Source: Thuidium tamariscinum (taxonomy: Eukaryota > Streptophyta > Bryopsida > Hypnales > Thuidiaceae). From it: a DNA stretch of 64,000 nucleotides. The notes beneath the pieces were generated by a model, which saw only the letters and a list, made by a program, of their open reading frames with translations, was not told where the DNA came from and searched no databases. Position numbers and translations under genes: made by a program. This document shows positions 25,986-38,650 of the stretch, piece by piece. The stretch is from contig OX344753.2 in the NCBI GenBank assembly GCA_947034885.2, positions 30,212,689 to 30,276,688 of the forward strand, written 5' to 3'. The stretch's first letter is position 1, and every line of letters starts with the position of its first letter.

Positions 25986-27113
25986 TGAGATGAAAGTTTT
26001 GAAAAGTTCTAATTTGAGTGTAGTTATGAAATGGCACTATTATAAAATAAACTTTGAAGTCCTTTATTGAACTCAATTTTCAATAAAGTTGGAAAAAATG
26101 AAATTATAGAATGTAGATTGTTTACTACAACAATACAATCATTGAAATTGACATTTTTCATTTCTATAACTAAATTCTAAACAATCTAATCTTTTAAGTC
26201 ATTATTTTTTTTATTGTTCATATCATATTTTTAAATCATGAATATGATATATCTTTGGTTGAATATCTTAAAATGTATTCCCAATTTATTTTTCTAGTGT
26301 ACTATAGAAAGTTGCAAGTTGTAGGATATTACTATTTTGGGATAAAAGGTTTGAAAGTTGAAATTTAACCATTTGGAAAGAGTTGAAAATACTTTTGTTT
26401 GAATTGAGGCATCATAACATTGCTATTGGTAAAGTTTCTTATTCTAAAATTTTAGGTAGGTGTATTCTAACAAATTGAGAAAAGGGCCAGATGGTTGGAT
26501 TTGTTAAAAATTAAACAGGTGAAGATTTTAGCTTTGTTTTAAAGACTAGTACTTTGAGGTAGTTTTGGACATCTAAACATGAAAAAAATGAGCTCAATAG
26601 AATATTATAGTAGAAATCTAATACATACATTTTGAAGTAATTCTATATTTCTTGTCATTTGATTTTACGATTATTTTCAAATTTAGAATCTAATTGTTGA
26701 AGGCTTAGTGAATTTTTTAACTCAAAATTCATGCAATCCCATAAAAAAATTGCAATACAAACAAATTCTTTTGGAAAGCTTTAAGATGTAATTATTTTTA
26801 ATCAAATAAATATGCACTAATTTTTGAAATATTTTCTTGTATAATCAAACACTAAATTTTCATAACAAAATTTTAAATAAATAAAAATAAATTTCAAGAT
26901 TCAAATTATATTAAAATTAAGATACTATCATAATTTAGTACTTTTGAAAGCTATAAATAATAGTAATAGATTCATTCAAATCATAAATATTGACTTTTTG
27001 TGATATTTTTGTGGAATTTTTTTATCATAAGAAAAAATTAAATAGAAAAAAAAAAATTTTAATTAAAAAAAAAAAAAAATTTTAAAAATTTTAAAAAAAT
27101 TAAATAAATAAAA

Positions 27114-27132
27114 ATATATATATATATATATA
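27114..27132 (+). repeat. (TA)n microsatellite
   Basis: About nine TA units preceded by long A runs (27040-27110). Low-complexity sequence only. Confidence 0.85.
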
Positions 27133-30100
27133 GTAGAGTAGTAATTTAAATATTGCACTATAAAGTTTATAAAATCAATATAAAATCCTCTTTGAAACAT
27201 CCAATTTCATCCATTTTCAACAATAACACATTGGATTGCAAAGGTTGATTTTATGAAAATAATGTTCTTCAAATTTTCTAAATGTAGTTATAGATCTTGA
27301 TATCTCAAAAAATAGTTAAGGACTAATATAGAGTCAATTAAATTTTTTTTCTTGATATTTTTGACCTTTAAAACTTGTTGATATGTTGGCCTAAGAACTA
27401 TTTCAAAGTTCCTATTCTTAAAACAATGTTAACACAATCATTGTTTTTCTTAATTGTTAAGAGAATAATAAAAATCTCTAAATTATAAATACTAAATTGT
27501 TAAAAAAGTAGGTATGGAATTAAAAAAATTAATCTCAATCAATAGTGAAATTATTATAATAGAATATCTACAATTTGTATTTGATTCTTTGAGAGTATTG
27601 AAAATTAGAATGAATAAAAAAATTGATAATTAATTTATAAAAATAGATTTTATGATTGCCTATAAGAGAAGATTTTTAGTAACTCTTACAAAATTAATTG
27701 GAGTAGATTAATTATAAGATTTTTACTTACAGTCATTAATCTAAATAGAAATCTAAGTCCAATTGTTTAACAAAAAAGAAGATTGTTTATAAGCTATTGG
27801 AAATGAATTCATTGAGAAAGAATTATAAAATAATACAATACTTATTATTTTCTTAGATATAATTTATTAAAATAAATTTGGTCTTTATAGTACATGTTTT
27901 GTGATACAAAATTTTAAAATGAAAATATTGCATTTGTAATTGGGTGATTGAAATTTTATAATGAAAAAATTACTACATAATCTTTTGGAGTTAAATGTTA
28001 AATTTCATCTATAGTCAAAATCTTTATTTTTAAAATTTAAGAACCACAATACTTATAAATGTTTAGATTTGTTAAGGATTTAGGGTTGCGAAACAACAAG
28101 GTGTCTAACAAATAATTTCTGAAATGATTATGTAGAATTCAAAATCCAAAACTTCATTGATATTATATAATATTAATAATAAATGATCATTTTTATATAA
28201 ATTATAAAGTAATTATATAAAATCTTTAAAATCTTAATCAATTGATCATTTCAAATAATCTAAATAATTAATTAGAATTGAATATTTAATACAATTACAC
28301 AAATCATTTTTGTATGTATGTTAAGTCTACTCTTCAATATTATTGCAATATAACTTAAGCATAACACCTTCAGTCTTGTATTTTCCATCATTGATACAAT
28401 ACAAATTTTTTCATAAAACTTGACAATGTGAAGAATATTAAATGACATGTGTTCATAAAAGGTAATTCAATTTTTGTATTCTACAATAATAATGCTAACT
28501 CATTTAAATTTGAAAAATATACAAATTTGCATATTATATCAATAGATAAGATTATATAATTTAAAAAATATTAATATAATATGATCTTTATTATTTCAAA
28601 TAATATAACATTATTCTAAATCTATTGAGTTTTTATTCAAAATTGACACAAATGTTGAAAATGTTTACTATAATTATACCACATTCATTTAATCTTCATT
28701 CTTATTACTATTACAAAATTATGCCATATTGAAAATTTTATAATAATTGAATTAATTAATTTAGTAAATCTTATATTATTATAATATTTTCATTAAATTT
28801 TTATTAAATTTTTATATCTAATCCATTTATGAAGTAAATATTAAATTAATTTTATGATAAAAATTCACAATGCATAAAAATAATGAAACCATGTAAAATT
28901 TTAATAATTGAAATTACACTATATTTCTTGCCAAATTGCCAAAATAATGTTTAAATTGTAATAACAATACATATGAATGGCTTGATGAAACCTCCAAATT
29001 TATTTAATAACAAATATTTTATATACGAAAAGTAAAATATTAGGTTCAATGCTCAAATGCATTTGTAAGCCATTGTTGGGTTGATTATCTATTTTATATG
29101 AAGAATGCATAATATTGATATAAAAATAATTTCAGTTTCATATCTTGTCATCATTAAAAATAAATTTTGAATGAATTATTGAGCTAACTTCAATTTTCAT
29201 TATACAATTGAAGACTATTGAATTTTAAATACCATCAATATTTCTATCATCATTACACATGAAATTTTCATGCATTTTCAAATTGAAAACAATTTCTATT
29301 AAGCATTTGAAGACTATTGATTTTTAAATATTACTATTAGAATATTATATATTTAAAGACATAATTTGTATCCAAAATAAGTTCACATATTAAATATTGA
29401 TGATAACATCATGCAATATAACCTTTAAAAAACATTTTTTTTAAACTTTTAGAAATACAAATATCACTTGTTCTATAATTTTTTATTGAATCTTAATAAC
29501 ATATTTGTTTGATATTTAATAACACACTTGATAATATATAAAGCTCTGACTTATTCTCACTATCTATTTTAGATTGGTATTCATGACTTGAGCAAATTGG
29601 TATAGATTAATCCAAATTTCATATCAATATTTAACATAAATTTTTTTATATCAAATAAATATTATGAAATAAAATAATTTTAAAGATTTATTCTAAAGAT
29701 TCTTCAATAATTAATTGATGCAGAGTATTGAAACATAAACAACACCTTCAAAAGCGTAAAAGGAGTTTTGGAGATTGAAACTAAAATTTTTAAGAATTTG
29801 ATTAAAAGAATTATGATGACAACACATATATTGTTGTTATTTTAATCAAATTAGTTTTATGAACATGTCATTTGAAAAATGATAAGTAGGGTTGTTTTCA
29901 TGCTATAGTTACTTCAAAAATGTAGTTACAAATTGAAAATTTCACAATTACAATACCAACACTTTGTTTTGAATTATAGACCTTATTATTTAATTATTTA
30001 ATTATTTATTGAATAAATAAATAAACTTTACGTTATGCTATTATGCTTAATAAATTACAGAAATGTAGTAAAAATTGTACTTGCTTTTATGATTTATTTC

Positions 30101-30359
30101 TCAAAACTCACATATCTTTAATTAAAAATAATAATAATAATTTTGTCAATTAAATTTAAAAATTATTTAATAATATATTTAATATATTTAAAATGCTAAA
30201 TATTTGCAAACAATATTTATAATGTATATTTAGATAATTTAAACTATTGGATCTAAGAATATAATATAATATTACAAAGGTCATGAGTGATAAAATCCTA
30301 AATTCTAAACATATGTGTTTTTAATTAATTCTAATTAATCTTAAATAAGAATTTCCTAT

Positions 30360-31304
30360 TTGACTACTAAAGTTCTAACGCCTACTTTCTATAAAAATAA
30401 AGTCTATTGAAGACTAACATTTCTATGGCAAATAGCAAAAGATTTTAAAGATCTTTTTATTTTTACATATCTAACTATAGGATCTTATTCAAGACTAGTG
30501 TAAGAATATGTGGAGAAATTTCAAAAACTTTCACCATGTAGATTGAAAGATATTTGCACATGAAATGAGGTAAATTAGTTTCTTGCACCTTGTTCATTAA
30601 ATTTTTTTGGGTTGAAGCTTTTTAACTTAAATTTTTTGCTGTGCTGATTTTGAATTTCTACTTTTAGATGATGAAGAATTGAGTTGAGGGTCTATGTATA
30701 AATATTATTAAGAAAAAAACTTATTTTTCAATCTTTGAAAAATTGTTTAGGAGAAGTAGGTTAAAGATTGAAGGGAAAACAAAACCATTAATAGCTCTTA
30801 GATGGAATTGAAACACATTAATCTCAATGATAAGATTTTCTTAGAAAAAATTCTTGACCTTTCAATTTGAAACTAATGTTTTTGAAAAATTGTGAAAATT
30901 GAATAAAAAAATGGATCCTACTAGTTATTTTTTCAAGAAGATATTTTAATCACCTCCAAAACAAGAATGTTGGTAACTTTTGCATAAAAGATTCAATTGG
31001 AACGAATTAAATCTTGTGATGTAGATATAAATGTAATATATACCAAAAAAATGTTGTTTTTAATTTTGAGTTATTCTAATTCTTTCCTTTGCCCACCAAA
31101 CTAAAATATGGGCTTTCTGTGTCATAACTTTTGTTTTGGAGCACTTACTAAAATAAAAATAAATTTTTTGGAAAGTCAATGTATTTTTATATATATACAA
31201 AAGAAATTAGATAATCCAAGGCAAATATTGAGCTTGTAAGAACCTACCTACCATTTTGACATTTTGTTTTTTGAAAGGACAACATTTGGGACTTTAGGGG
31301 TTAA
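30360..31304 (+). mobile_element. TTAA-family DNA element, diverged copy
   Basis: The left end reads TTGA/CTACTAAAG (diverged from TTAA/CCCCTAAAG); the right end ACTTTAGGGG is followed by TTAA (31301-31304). It includes the family blocks 'AGGATCTTATTCAAGACTAG' and 'CACCATGTAGATTGAAAGAT', and relates to the decayed copy at 8.85 kb. Confidence 0.6.
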
Positions 31305-33698
31305 TTGTTTATAATCAACTTCTAATCAAAATCTATTTTTAATAAAATTCAAATGAGAATTTTGAAATCCCTAAACCTTTTTGATCCAATTTTTAACAAA
31401 TTAGAAAAATTTAGCTTATACATTCATTAGAGTTTCTATAAGTCAATTCATATGCTCACATTTGAAAAATATGAATTACAAAACTTGTTTTAAAAGTATC
31501 TCTCTATATAGACAATGTATACTCTAAATTTAGTGAATTTCAAAGTAATAGGACACAAAATGCCTATAATTAAAAGACATTACAATAGTTGAAAACTTTT
31601 TGACTTGTCATTTAATATAATAAATCTACAATAAAGATGAATTTAGGTATGAAGCTAATTGACTATTTCATTGAATGCATTGGATTTGCATTTGTGCATC
31701 ATTTTAACAATATTAATAGCCTTTAGATTTAATTTTCTTATGAATATTTAAGTGCCTGAATATTTTGAATAAAAATAAATATACAAATGAATTGGAATTT
31801 GAAGCTTATTTAAATTTTTGTTTGATGTAATTATTGCTAGACAAGTAGACATATTTGGTTTAATTATGTAATCTAGAAAAATGTGTTTTACAAAAAATAT
31901 TCTTGTTGATTTTAACTTAAAAAATTACAAAGGTACAATCAAACTGTAAAAATCACATTTTATTTTTTATTTTTTTAATGATTGACCAAAGGTGAAGCTT
32001 ATGTAGAATTTTTTTGGATAAACAAAAATTACCTATTTATGCCATTCAACTTAAAATTATATTATTTCAACCAATCAATCTAAAGTTCAATCTAAAATAT
32101 TGTATATCATATTTTATTTTTAACAAATTTCAAGAAAATAAATGAATCTAGATTCTAAATTTTAAATGGTAACAATAAAAACACATCATGGTTCTTTTTT
32201 AATTCAATAGGAATTCTTGTACATGGATTGATTGGTTTCATCTTTTAACAACCTTATCCCTTTTTTCTAACGCTCTAAAATTTGATTTGATTGAAGAATC
32301 AAACTAAAGGGGTCCTTGTGAGCCCCCGATTTGTCACCGAGGACTCATGGGTTCTTTTTTGGAATTCCTACATAATCTAAGGCATAATTAGGCTCGTAAA
32401 ACCCACAAAAGCGCATTAAACCGGTATTGGCATTACACATACCAATATCCCATTTGGTCATAAGATGGGGCTTAGGATAATTTGCATCCAAAACGGGCCT
32501 TGTCTTAGCTAAATAGACGCCAAATTGATAGTGATGTGCAGGATTAGGGTAAGCAGCCTAAAAAGGCCCTAGCTAGGTTAGGAAGTCCTCATGGAGGAAT
32601 CTAGGAGGAATCCCCCACTCCCCATAGCATCGAAGAGAATACGGGTAGAATACTAACCTTGAAATGTAAGTACCGAGCGATTTTCTAATTCTAGGAGCAC
32701 GCAGTGGGGATGTAGGTTTGCTTCCATGAGAGGGGATTCCATGGGTGGTCCCCTCTAAAGTTTGGGAATTTTATGACATTGTTTGGATACTTTCCCAGAC
32801 GGTCAACCGCGGTCGACTTTGGGTGGGAATTCGAAAGAATATTCCAAAGTGCGGTAAAATCCCACTAAAAATTTGACGAGGCGGTCTTACACCAACGGAG
32901 CGCTTCCCCAAGTTTCAAGACAAATTGATAGTTGGAAGATTCCGAATCGGCGACATTCCTCCACAACTGACAATTTAAATGGTGGAAGCTGCAGTTCACC
33001 GGCGTACCGGGGCCATAGGACATCGGATCGAGGCCTATTTTGGATCTATTCCTACCCCCCTCTATCTACTGAAGAGGTTGGTGAAGGTTTGGGGTCCAAA
33101 ATAGTCAAACTCCAAAAGTTGGGAATTTATTCAAATTTTGACCCCAGCTTACACTAAGATTCTTTGAGATTTAGGGCATAGTTTAGGAGGTCAAGGGTTC
33201 TCATCAAGATAATTATGGCCTTCTAGACCCAATGGCGCAATCCGTTTGCCATTCAAAGCTAAACCCCAAAAGTTAGCCTTTGGGGGACATCACATGGAGG
33301 AGAAAATGAGGTTTAAGGCTCCCCAATGCCATTTTGGAGAGTTTGGGCCCCGATGGCCGTGGGGAATGTGTGGGGAACTCCGGGCACATGTGGGAGCAAG
33401 AACCACCTCAAAAAGTTAGTGGAGGTGGCTCAAAGTGCTTGGTGTAAGTAATTTCAAATTAAGTAGGTGGGAACACATGGGAACCTCTCCCATGTGGGAA
33501 CTTGTAGATTTGGGGGAAGGTAAATTAGGTGGTTTTGCAAGTTCTTATAAGGTTAGGTGAGATTTGAATTGCTCAATTCAAATTGTGTAGATTGTAGGTG
33601 GATATTTAGATTTGGGATTAGTAAATATGTACGGACCTCCTAAATTCCCTCATCTAGATTTTCTTAGTAGATTAAGGGGGGTGTTGTTCCCTTTTGAG

Positions 33699-33705
33699 TA
33701 TAAAA
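33699..33705 (+). promoter_or_regulatory. TATA box with downstream pyrimidine-rich initiator region
   Basis: TATAAAA is followed 15-50 bp downstream by CTCCTTTCATTCTCTCTCTT, a typical plant core-promoter layout. No convincing coding region follows within 600 bp, so it is an orphan promoter or part of an LTR. Confidence 0.4.
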
Positions 33706-34040
33706 GGGGTAGCATTCTCCTTTCATTCTCTCTCTTTCTCACTCCTACCCATTTAAGGGAGGAGGATTATTGGGCCCAGGTTATGCCGGATTTTTTTTGG
33801 CTTGTTATGCCAAAGAAGCCTTTCATAGTTTTGAGGTTGTTGCACCCTTGGTTCTTGTGGTTTGCACTTGGAGACTTGAAACCCCCCCAAGTCTTGTTGG
33901 AACTTTTACTAATTGATGGTGGACCACCTTTTGTATTGTGAAACAAGTGAAGGTTGTTGTGGGAGAGACTTGTGAGGAACCGAGGGGTGACTTGTGAGGT
34001 GATTTTGAAAGTATGTTGCAATTTGTACCTACCTTCTTCT

Positions 34041-34193
34041 CCCTCTTCTCTTGTGCACAAGGTTAAACTAGTCCCATAGGGGATAGCAAAGCTTTGGTTG
34101 TTAGTGAGTTTTAGCAATTAGGTGCAAACCCTCTTTCCCTCTTCTCTTGTTCACGGTATTGAATTAAGTCCCATAGGGACGGCGAAGCTTTGG
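34041..34193 (+). repeat. Imperfect direct duplication, about 97-bp period
   Basis: The block CCCTCTTCTCTTGT...AGTCCCATAGGG...GCAAAGCTTTGG (34041-34097) recurs with changes at 34138-34193. Confidence 0.7.
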
Positions 34194-34377
34194 ATGCCTC
34201 GAGGGTTAAAAGCTTTGTAGTGTAACTAAAACATCAAAAATTAGAGAGTTATTGGTAGTTGAAATTTAGTAAAAAAGCAATAACAAGGAAGAAAACCCTC
34301 CCGGCCCAAACCAGCCAGCCGCAGTCCCTGGCCAGCCCCCCAGTTCGCGGAGCCCGGCCGGGGTCAACCCATCCGAA

Positions 34378-34642
34378 GGGCGCCATGTGGTAGTCTCGGA
34401 TTATAGGCTTATTTGCACTCTAATTGACTGGCGCGCTACCGCAGACACCGAATCCGGCCTCTGTTCTTCATTTTGAGTTACGGTTTAGGACTGAGCACCC
34501 ATTTCGTGCACTGGAGTCGTCCCCGCGTCCGCCACATCGCTTGCGCAGTCAGCAGTTGCAGGGGTCGGACGAACCGGGAGGCGCCACATGGATATTTCAG
34601 AACACGGTCTTATTTGTACTCATTTCAGTTGGCATAGTGCCT
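34378..34642 (+). repeat. Diverged direct duplication with GGCGCCAYRTGG, about 200-bp period
   Basis: GGGCGCCATGTGG ... GCTTATTTGCACTC..TTGACTGGC (34378-34440) resembles GAGGCGCCACATGG ... TCTTATTTGTACTC..AGTTGGC (34579-34642). The local sequence is GC-rich (34.28-34.60 kb), in contrast to what follows. Confidence 0.5.
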
Positions 34643-34734
34643 TTGAGCTTGAAAATAGACTTTGTTTTCTGTTTGGACTCATAGTATAGGACTGATTCAA
34701 TGCTTTGATTGGCTGGCCTGTTGCAAACTCTTAA

Positions 34735-34885
34735 AATAGAGGATAGTGTAGAGGTAGAAAATAGAATAGGAGATAGTTTAGAGGTAGAAACTAGTTTAAG
34801 GGATAGTTTAGAAATAGAAGGTAATTAGAGGAATAGTGTAGAGATAGTTTAGGAGATTAGTATAGAAATAGTTTAGGAGTGAGAC
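34735..34885 (+). repeat. Purine-rich minisatellite (GATAGTTTAGAGGTAGAAA-like)
   Basis: Six or so imperfect copies of a roughly 20-27-bp unit built from GATAGTTTAGA and GGTAGAAA. Confidence 0.7.
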
Positions 34886-35189
34886 CCAAGTTAAGAACAA
34901 TCATAAAAAGGTAGTCTAGGAGCATAACTTAAAGTGAAGGAAAACAAGTTGAAGATTGAAGCCAAACACTTCAACCAAGGTGGAAGCTATGGAGGCAGCA
35001 TGGATGGAGAAGGCCCAACATGAGGCACACACAGAAAAGAGGTGGGTCTCTAAAACTCTTTCTTTGATCTAATTTGTTGATGCAATTAGGAGTTAATTAG
35101 TAGAAAGGGATTAGCACCCCTAGTGAGGTTAAGGTCCGGTAATTAGCAAACACAAATAGGGAGACAACCATAACTAGAATAGAGGTAGA

Positions 35190-35765
35190 AGAATGAATGC
35201 GCAGACAAAGAATACAAGATGAAGAAATAAGATAAAAGAATACAAACACATAGAGTAGATTAAGGAAATACAAATATGTAGCGAAGGCCAAGACAAATAC
35301 CAAGACGTAGAGTAGATTAAAAGAATACCAATACGTAGAGTAGGCTAAGACAAATACCAAGACATAGAATAGATTAAAAGAATACAAATACATAGAGTAG
35401 ACTAAAGCCAAGACAAATATGTAGAATAGATTAAAACAAAGACAAGTACGTAGAGTAGGATAAAAGAATACAAATATGTAGAGTAGACCAAAGCCAAGAC
35501 AAATACGTAGAGTAAACTAAGACAAAGACAAATACGTTGAGTAGGACAAAAGAATACAAATATGTAGAAGTAGGTTAAGATAAATACAAATATATAGAGA
35601 TGGGGTAGGAAATACCATACGTAAAGTGGGCTAAAACAAATCCAAACACATAGAAGTAGGATAAACAAGAACAAGACATAGAAGTAGAATAGGAGAACCA
35701 AACACATAAATCAAGACAGGAAGAACATAGAAGTGGGACAAGAGAACAAAACAAACACACGGTAG
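35190..35765 (+). repeat. Degenerate A-rich minisatellite (TACGTAGAGTAG...)
   Basis: Many imperfect units of AATACAAATACGTAGAGTAG plus AYTAAAAGA or CTAAGACAA alternate over about 570 bp. The open minus-strand frames across it (35097-35411, 35402-35816), rich in Tyr, Leu, Phe and Val, are a by-product of the repeat and not genes. Confidence 0.8.
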
Positions 35766-36398
35766 GATAGGTAGGTTAGTAAAGAAGATCCATTGCTTGG
35801 AACTTGGAAGGCACAATGGATTGACGCTTAGACACCCATAGGTAATAGAATCATTAGGACCAGAGCCTGGTTGTGATCGCTTGATTCCAAGGGTGGGAAT
35901 AAAGCGCCTTCACCTAGGTTAAAAGATTTCTATGACAAATTCTTGTTTCGCAACTCTCTTGATGCCCAATTTCATTAGCAATTGGAAATTGGGCTAAACC
36001 TTGCCATTTTCTTAGAATTCAAACAAGCATCACATGCTCCCAATTTCATGTAAAAAATACATACAAAGAAATGTAGAAGTTGGAATGCCCCTCAACTGCG
36101 CGTTTCCTTGACCTATTTCTATTTAGTGATTTTAGTGATGTAATATGAGTAAGTGTTTTTTACATAGAAGAGGACTTTCAAGATATTTTTGAATTTGTTC
36201 CTTTGGCAAATGTTTCTATATCTATAGTCACTGATGCAATTAAACAAAATTCCAAAATTGATTTTTTTTTAACAATACTATACTTGAAGTTTTCAAATCC
36301 AAGTATATATTTCATTTTAAAATCTCCAAAGATTACAAGAGCAAAATTATACAATTGCAAAATTTTGCCTCAAAACTGAGTACAACTATTTGATTCTA
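35766..36398 (+). other. Unannotated spacer
   Basis: No gene was recognised. A segment near 35.92-36.11 kb ('TCTATGACAAATTCTT', 'GTAGAAGTTGGAATG') resembles parts of the duplicated block at 38.17-38.40 kb, suggesting common repeat origin. Confidence 0.4.
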
Positions 36399-37121
36399 GG
36401 GTCATTGCAAGAAACACTTACCGGTTTTGTCTCAAAATGGCTCAAAATCAATGAGTCCCGTGTCCAGTGACTTTTGGAATAAATTTTTTTTAAATTGAAA
36501 AAAAATATGGATAATTTGAAGAGAAATGAGAATATTATGTCTCTTGAAATTCAGACCTAAGAAATTTTTTCTCTAAATGTTATAGACAATGGAAAATACA
36601 ATGAAAATAGCTCTGTTTTCACTAATTTGGTAAAAATAGTAAATGAAAAAAATTAAAATTAAAAATCCACTTTTTCTCCAAGTAAAGTTCATTCTTTTCC
36701 AACAAATTTCATCTTTGGAAAAAATAAATTCTATCCTCTAGACTTGAACAAAGTTAGCCACTTTGATGACATGTGGAGGTTGAATAGTATAGTATTTTCG
36801 AAAAATCTCTTTGTGGTCTTGTGTAACTTTAGGTGAGGTCCTTGCATGCCAATTTTCAGCTCAAAATTTTCATTTTGGGGTCAAAAATAGGACTAAAACC
36901 CCCCAAAATGGCCAAAGTAGACACCCAATCAGGGGCAATTAAAAAGTAGTAAAATAATTTTGAAAAAATTGAAAAAATTACAAAAAATGTAAAACTTTTG
37001 TAGGCACATTCATTTCAAGTTTCAAGTCAAATGAACAAAATATGCAAAAGTTATGAGCTAAAAACTACCTACTAAAGATCAAGGGGACAAAAAAAAGGAC
37101 AAGTGTTTCTTGCAATCACCC
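36399..37121 (+). mobile_element. Inverted-terminal-repeat element, copy 1 (723 bp, TCTA target duplication)
   Basis: The left end GGGTCATTGCAAGAAACAC and the right end, read on the opposite strand as GGGTGATTGCAAGAAACAC, are inverted repeats of at least 20 bp with one mismatch. The 4 bases TCTA flank both sides (36395-36398, 37122-37125). The interior is non-coding. A full second copy of nearly the same length lies in opposite orientation at 50178-50901. It is a non-autonomous DNA transposon; superfamily unknown. Confidence 0.85.
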
Positions 37122-37909
37122 TCTATGTATTAGAAAAAGGTGTGGATCATTGAGGGCATTGATTTGAAGGACTTACTTTAATATTGGTTGCAAGAAATAT
37201 ATATAGGAGCCTTGTATGAAATTAAATTTTGTCTTTTATTATTATAAACTATAATTATTTTATGAGTATTTGAATTTTTGTTTGAGACTTAATTTATACA
37301 AATTGAAAACTTTTCCAACTTTTAGTATGTCATGTTGAAGAGGACAAAAAATCAACTTGTTGATGAATATCAGTGTAAGTTTCATAAAATAAAAGCATAC
37401 AAAGTAAATTTACACTCATCCTAAATAATCCAAAGAAAGAAAGAAAATGATTGTCCTAGAATTGAGAAATTTGACATCATTATTTCTAAGAATAAAATCT
37501 AAAAATGTATATTATTCCTAACTTTGAAGAAGAGATTCAATTTTGTGTGTCTTATATGAATGCAAGAATGGATTTTTAAAACAAAAAGAATAAAATTATA
37601 TATATAGTTCCATACATTCACTTGCAATGTATATTTTTCTCTATGATACAAGATGGACAGTGTATTTGATGCTTATGAACAAGACCCTTAGTAGAAGAAG
37701 AAGTCAATATTGCAAAGAAAATGGATGCAAAAGACTATTAGATGAAGATCACTTTCAAATATTTTATAGATGAAGATTTTTATTGTCAAAGTAGATAATG
37801 CAATAAAATATGTACAAAAATTATGAACATCATAATCAAGTTTAGCAACATACTAATAGAATTTGATTGTACAAAATTTATCTTAAATCATCAACGAAAA
37901 AAATCTTAA
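37122..37909 (+). other. AT-rich spacer
   Basis: Nothing recognisable on either strand. Confidence 0.5.
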
Positions 37910-38650
37910 GCACAATGAATGAATGAATTGTGAATTATAAACCGTAGAATAGACCTGTACATCTAAACTAATCCCTTAAACTCGTACAACCCAAGAATTG
38001 AACCCTAGACCATCGAACTGAATCCTAAATAGTAGAAACAAATCCTAAACTATGCAGCAAAATTCTAAACCCTAAACTGAATCCTAAACTATAGAAGTGT
38101 ATCCTAAATTCTAAAGCTGAACTCTGAACCCTAAAAGGTAGAAGGAGAAAGGTGGAAAAAAGACAAAAAAGTAGGTAGAAGTTAGAATGGTCCTACGCTA
38201 TGAAGTTCCATGACAAACTTTAAATTTGCAATTGTATCCATGCCCAATTCCATTTTCATTTGGAAAGAACCCTCACCATGCCATTTTTCTAAAACTCTTG
38301 GAAGTAATTCATGTTTTCAACTTCACATAGGAAAAAGACAACAAAAATAGGTAGAAGTTGGATTGGCCCTACCCTATGAGGTTCTATGACAAATTTTATT
38401 CTAAATCATAAGAAAAAAAATCTTATGCACAACAATTTGTAAATTATAAACCCTCAAATAGACCTTTAGACCTAAATTCCTAAAGTTCCTATAATCCAAA
38501 AATAGAAACCTAGACCTTAAAATTGAACCCTAAATAGTAGAAGTGAATCCTAAACCGTACAATAGAACCCTAAATCCTAAACTGAATGCTAAACCATACA
38601 AGTGAATCCTAAACCCTAGAGCTGAACCCTAAAGCCTAAAAGAGTAAAAG
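37910..38650 (+). repeat. Duplicated telomere-like CCTAAA-rich block
   Basis: Two related blocks (about 37910-38140 and 38415-38645, period about 505 bp) are each full of (A)CCCTAAA-, TCCTAAAC- and GAATCCTAAAC-like words separated by AGTAGAA or GAACT spacers. Flanking text ('GTAGAAGTT.GA.TGG.CCTA') is also duplicated. The words resemble the plant telomere unit CCCTAAA but are degenerate and interspersed, so this is not a functional chromosome end. Confidence 0.65.

Larger units (their letters stand above)
23453..32281 (+). other. Downstream intron/intergenic AT-rich sequence
   Basis: No gene was recognised. It starts with the phase-2 donor of the last identified pump exon and is therefore at least partly intron. 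It contains two TTAA-family copies (25.06 and 30.36 kb), a TA microsatellite, and extremely AT-rich stretches (27-30.3 kb). Partial blocks near 27.45-27.55 kb resemble the TTAA family but are too decayed to delimit. Confidence 0.6.
32282..34290 (+). other. GC-richer unannotated segment, possible solo LTR or promoter-bearing remnant
   Basis: Base composition changes abruptly near 32.28 kb from very AT-rich to moderate GC and stays so for about 2 kb. It includes a TATA box (33699), a downstream pyrimidine-rich stretch and a short duplication (34.04-34.19 kb). Frames at 32873-33157, 33612-33941 and 33767-34117 (minus) start at non-ATG codons or lack any recognisable domain. It could be a solo LTR or a gene-promoter fragment; I found no second copy in the window to prove an LTR pair. 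Confidence 0.4.

Noticed and set aside
35097..35816. Series of minus-strand open frames rich in Tyr, Leu, Phe and Val that look like membrane proteins
   Set aside because: They are translations of the A-rich minisatellite; reading frames are open because the repeat lacks stops on that strand.
37910..38650. Chromosome end (telomere)
   Set aside because: CCCTAAA words are degenerate and interrupted, with ordinary sequence on both sides.
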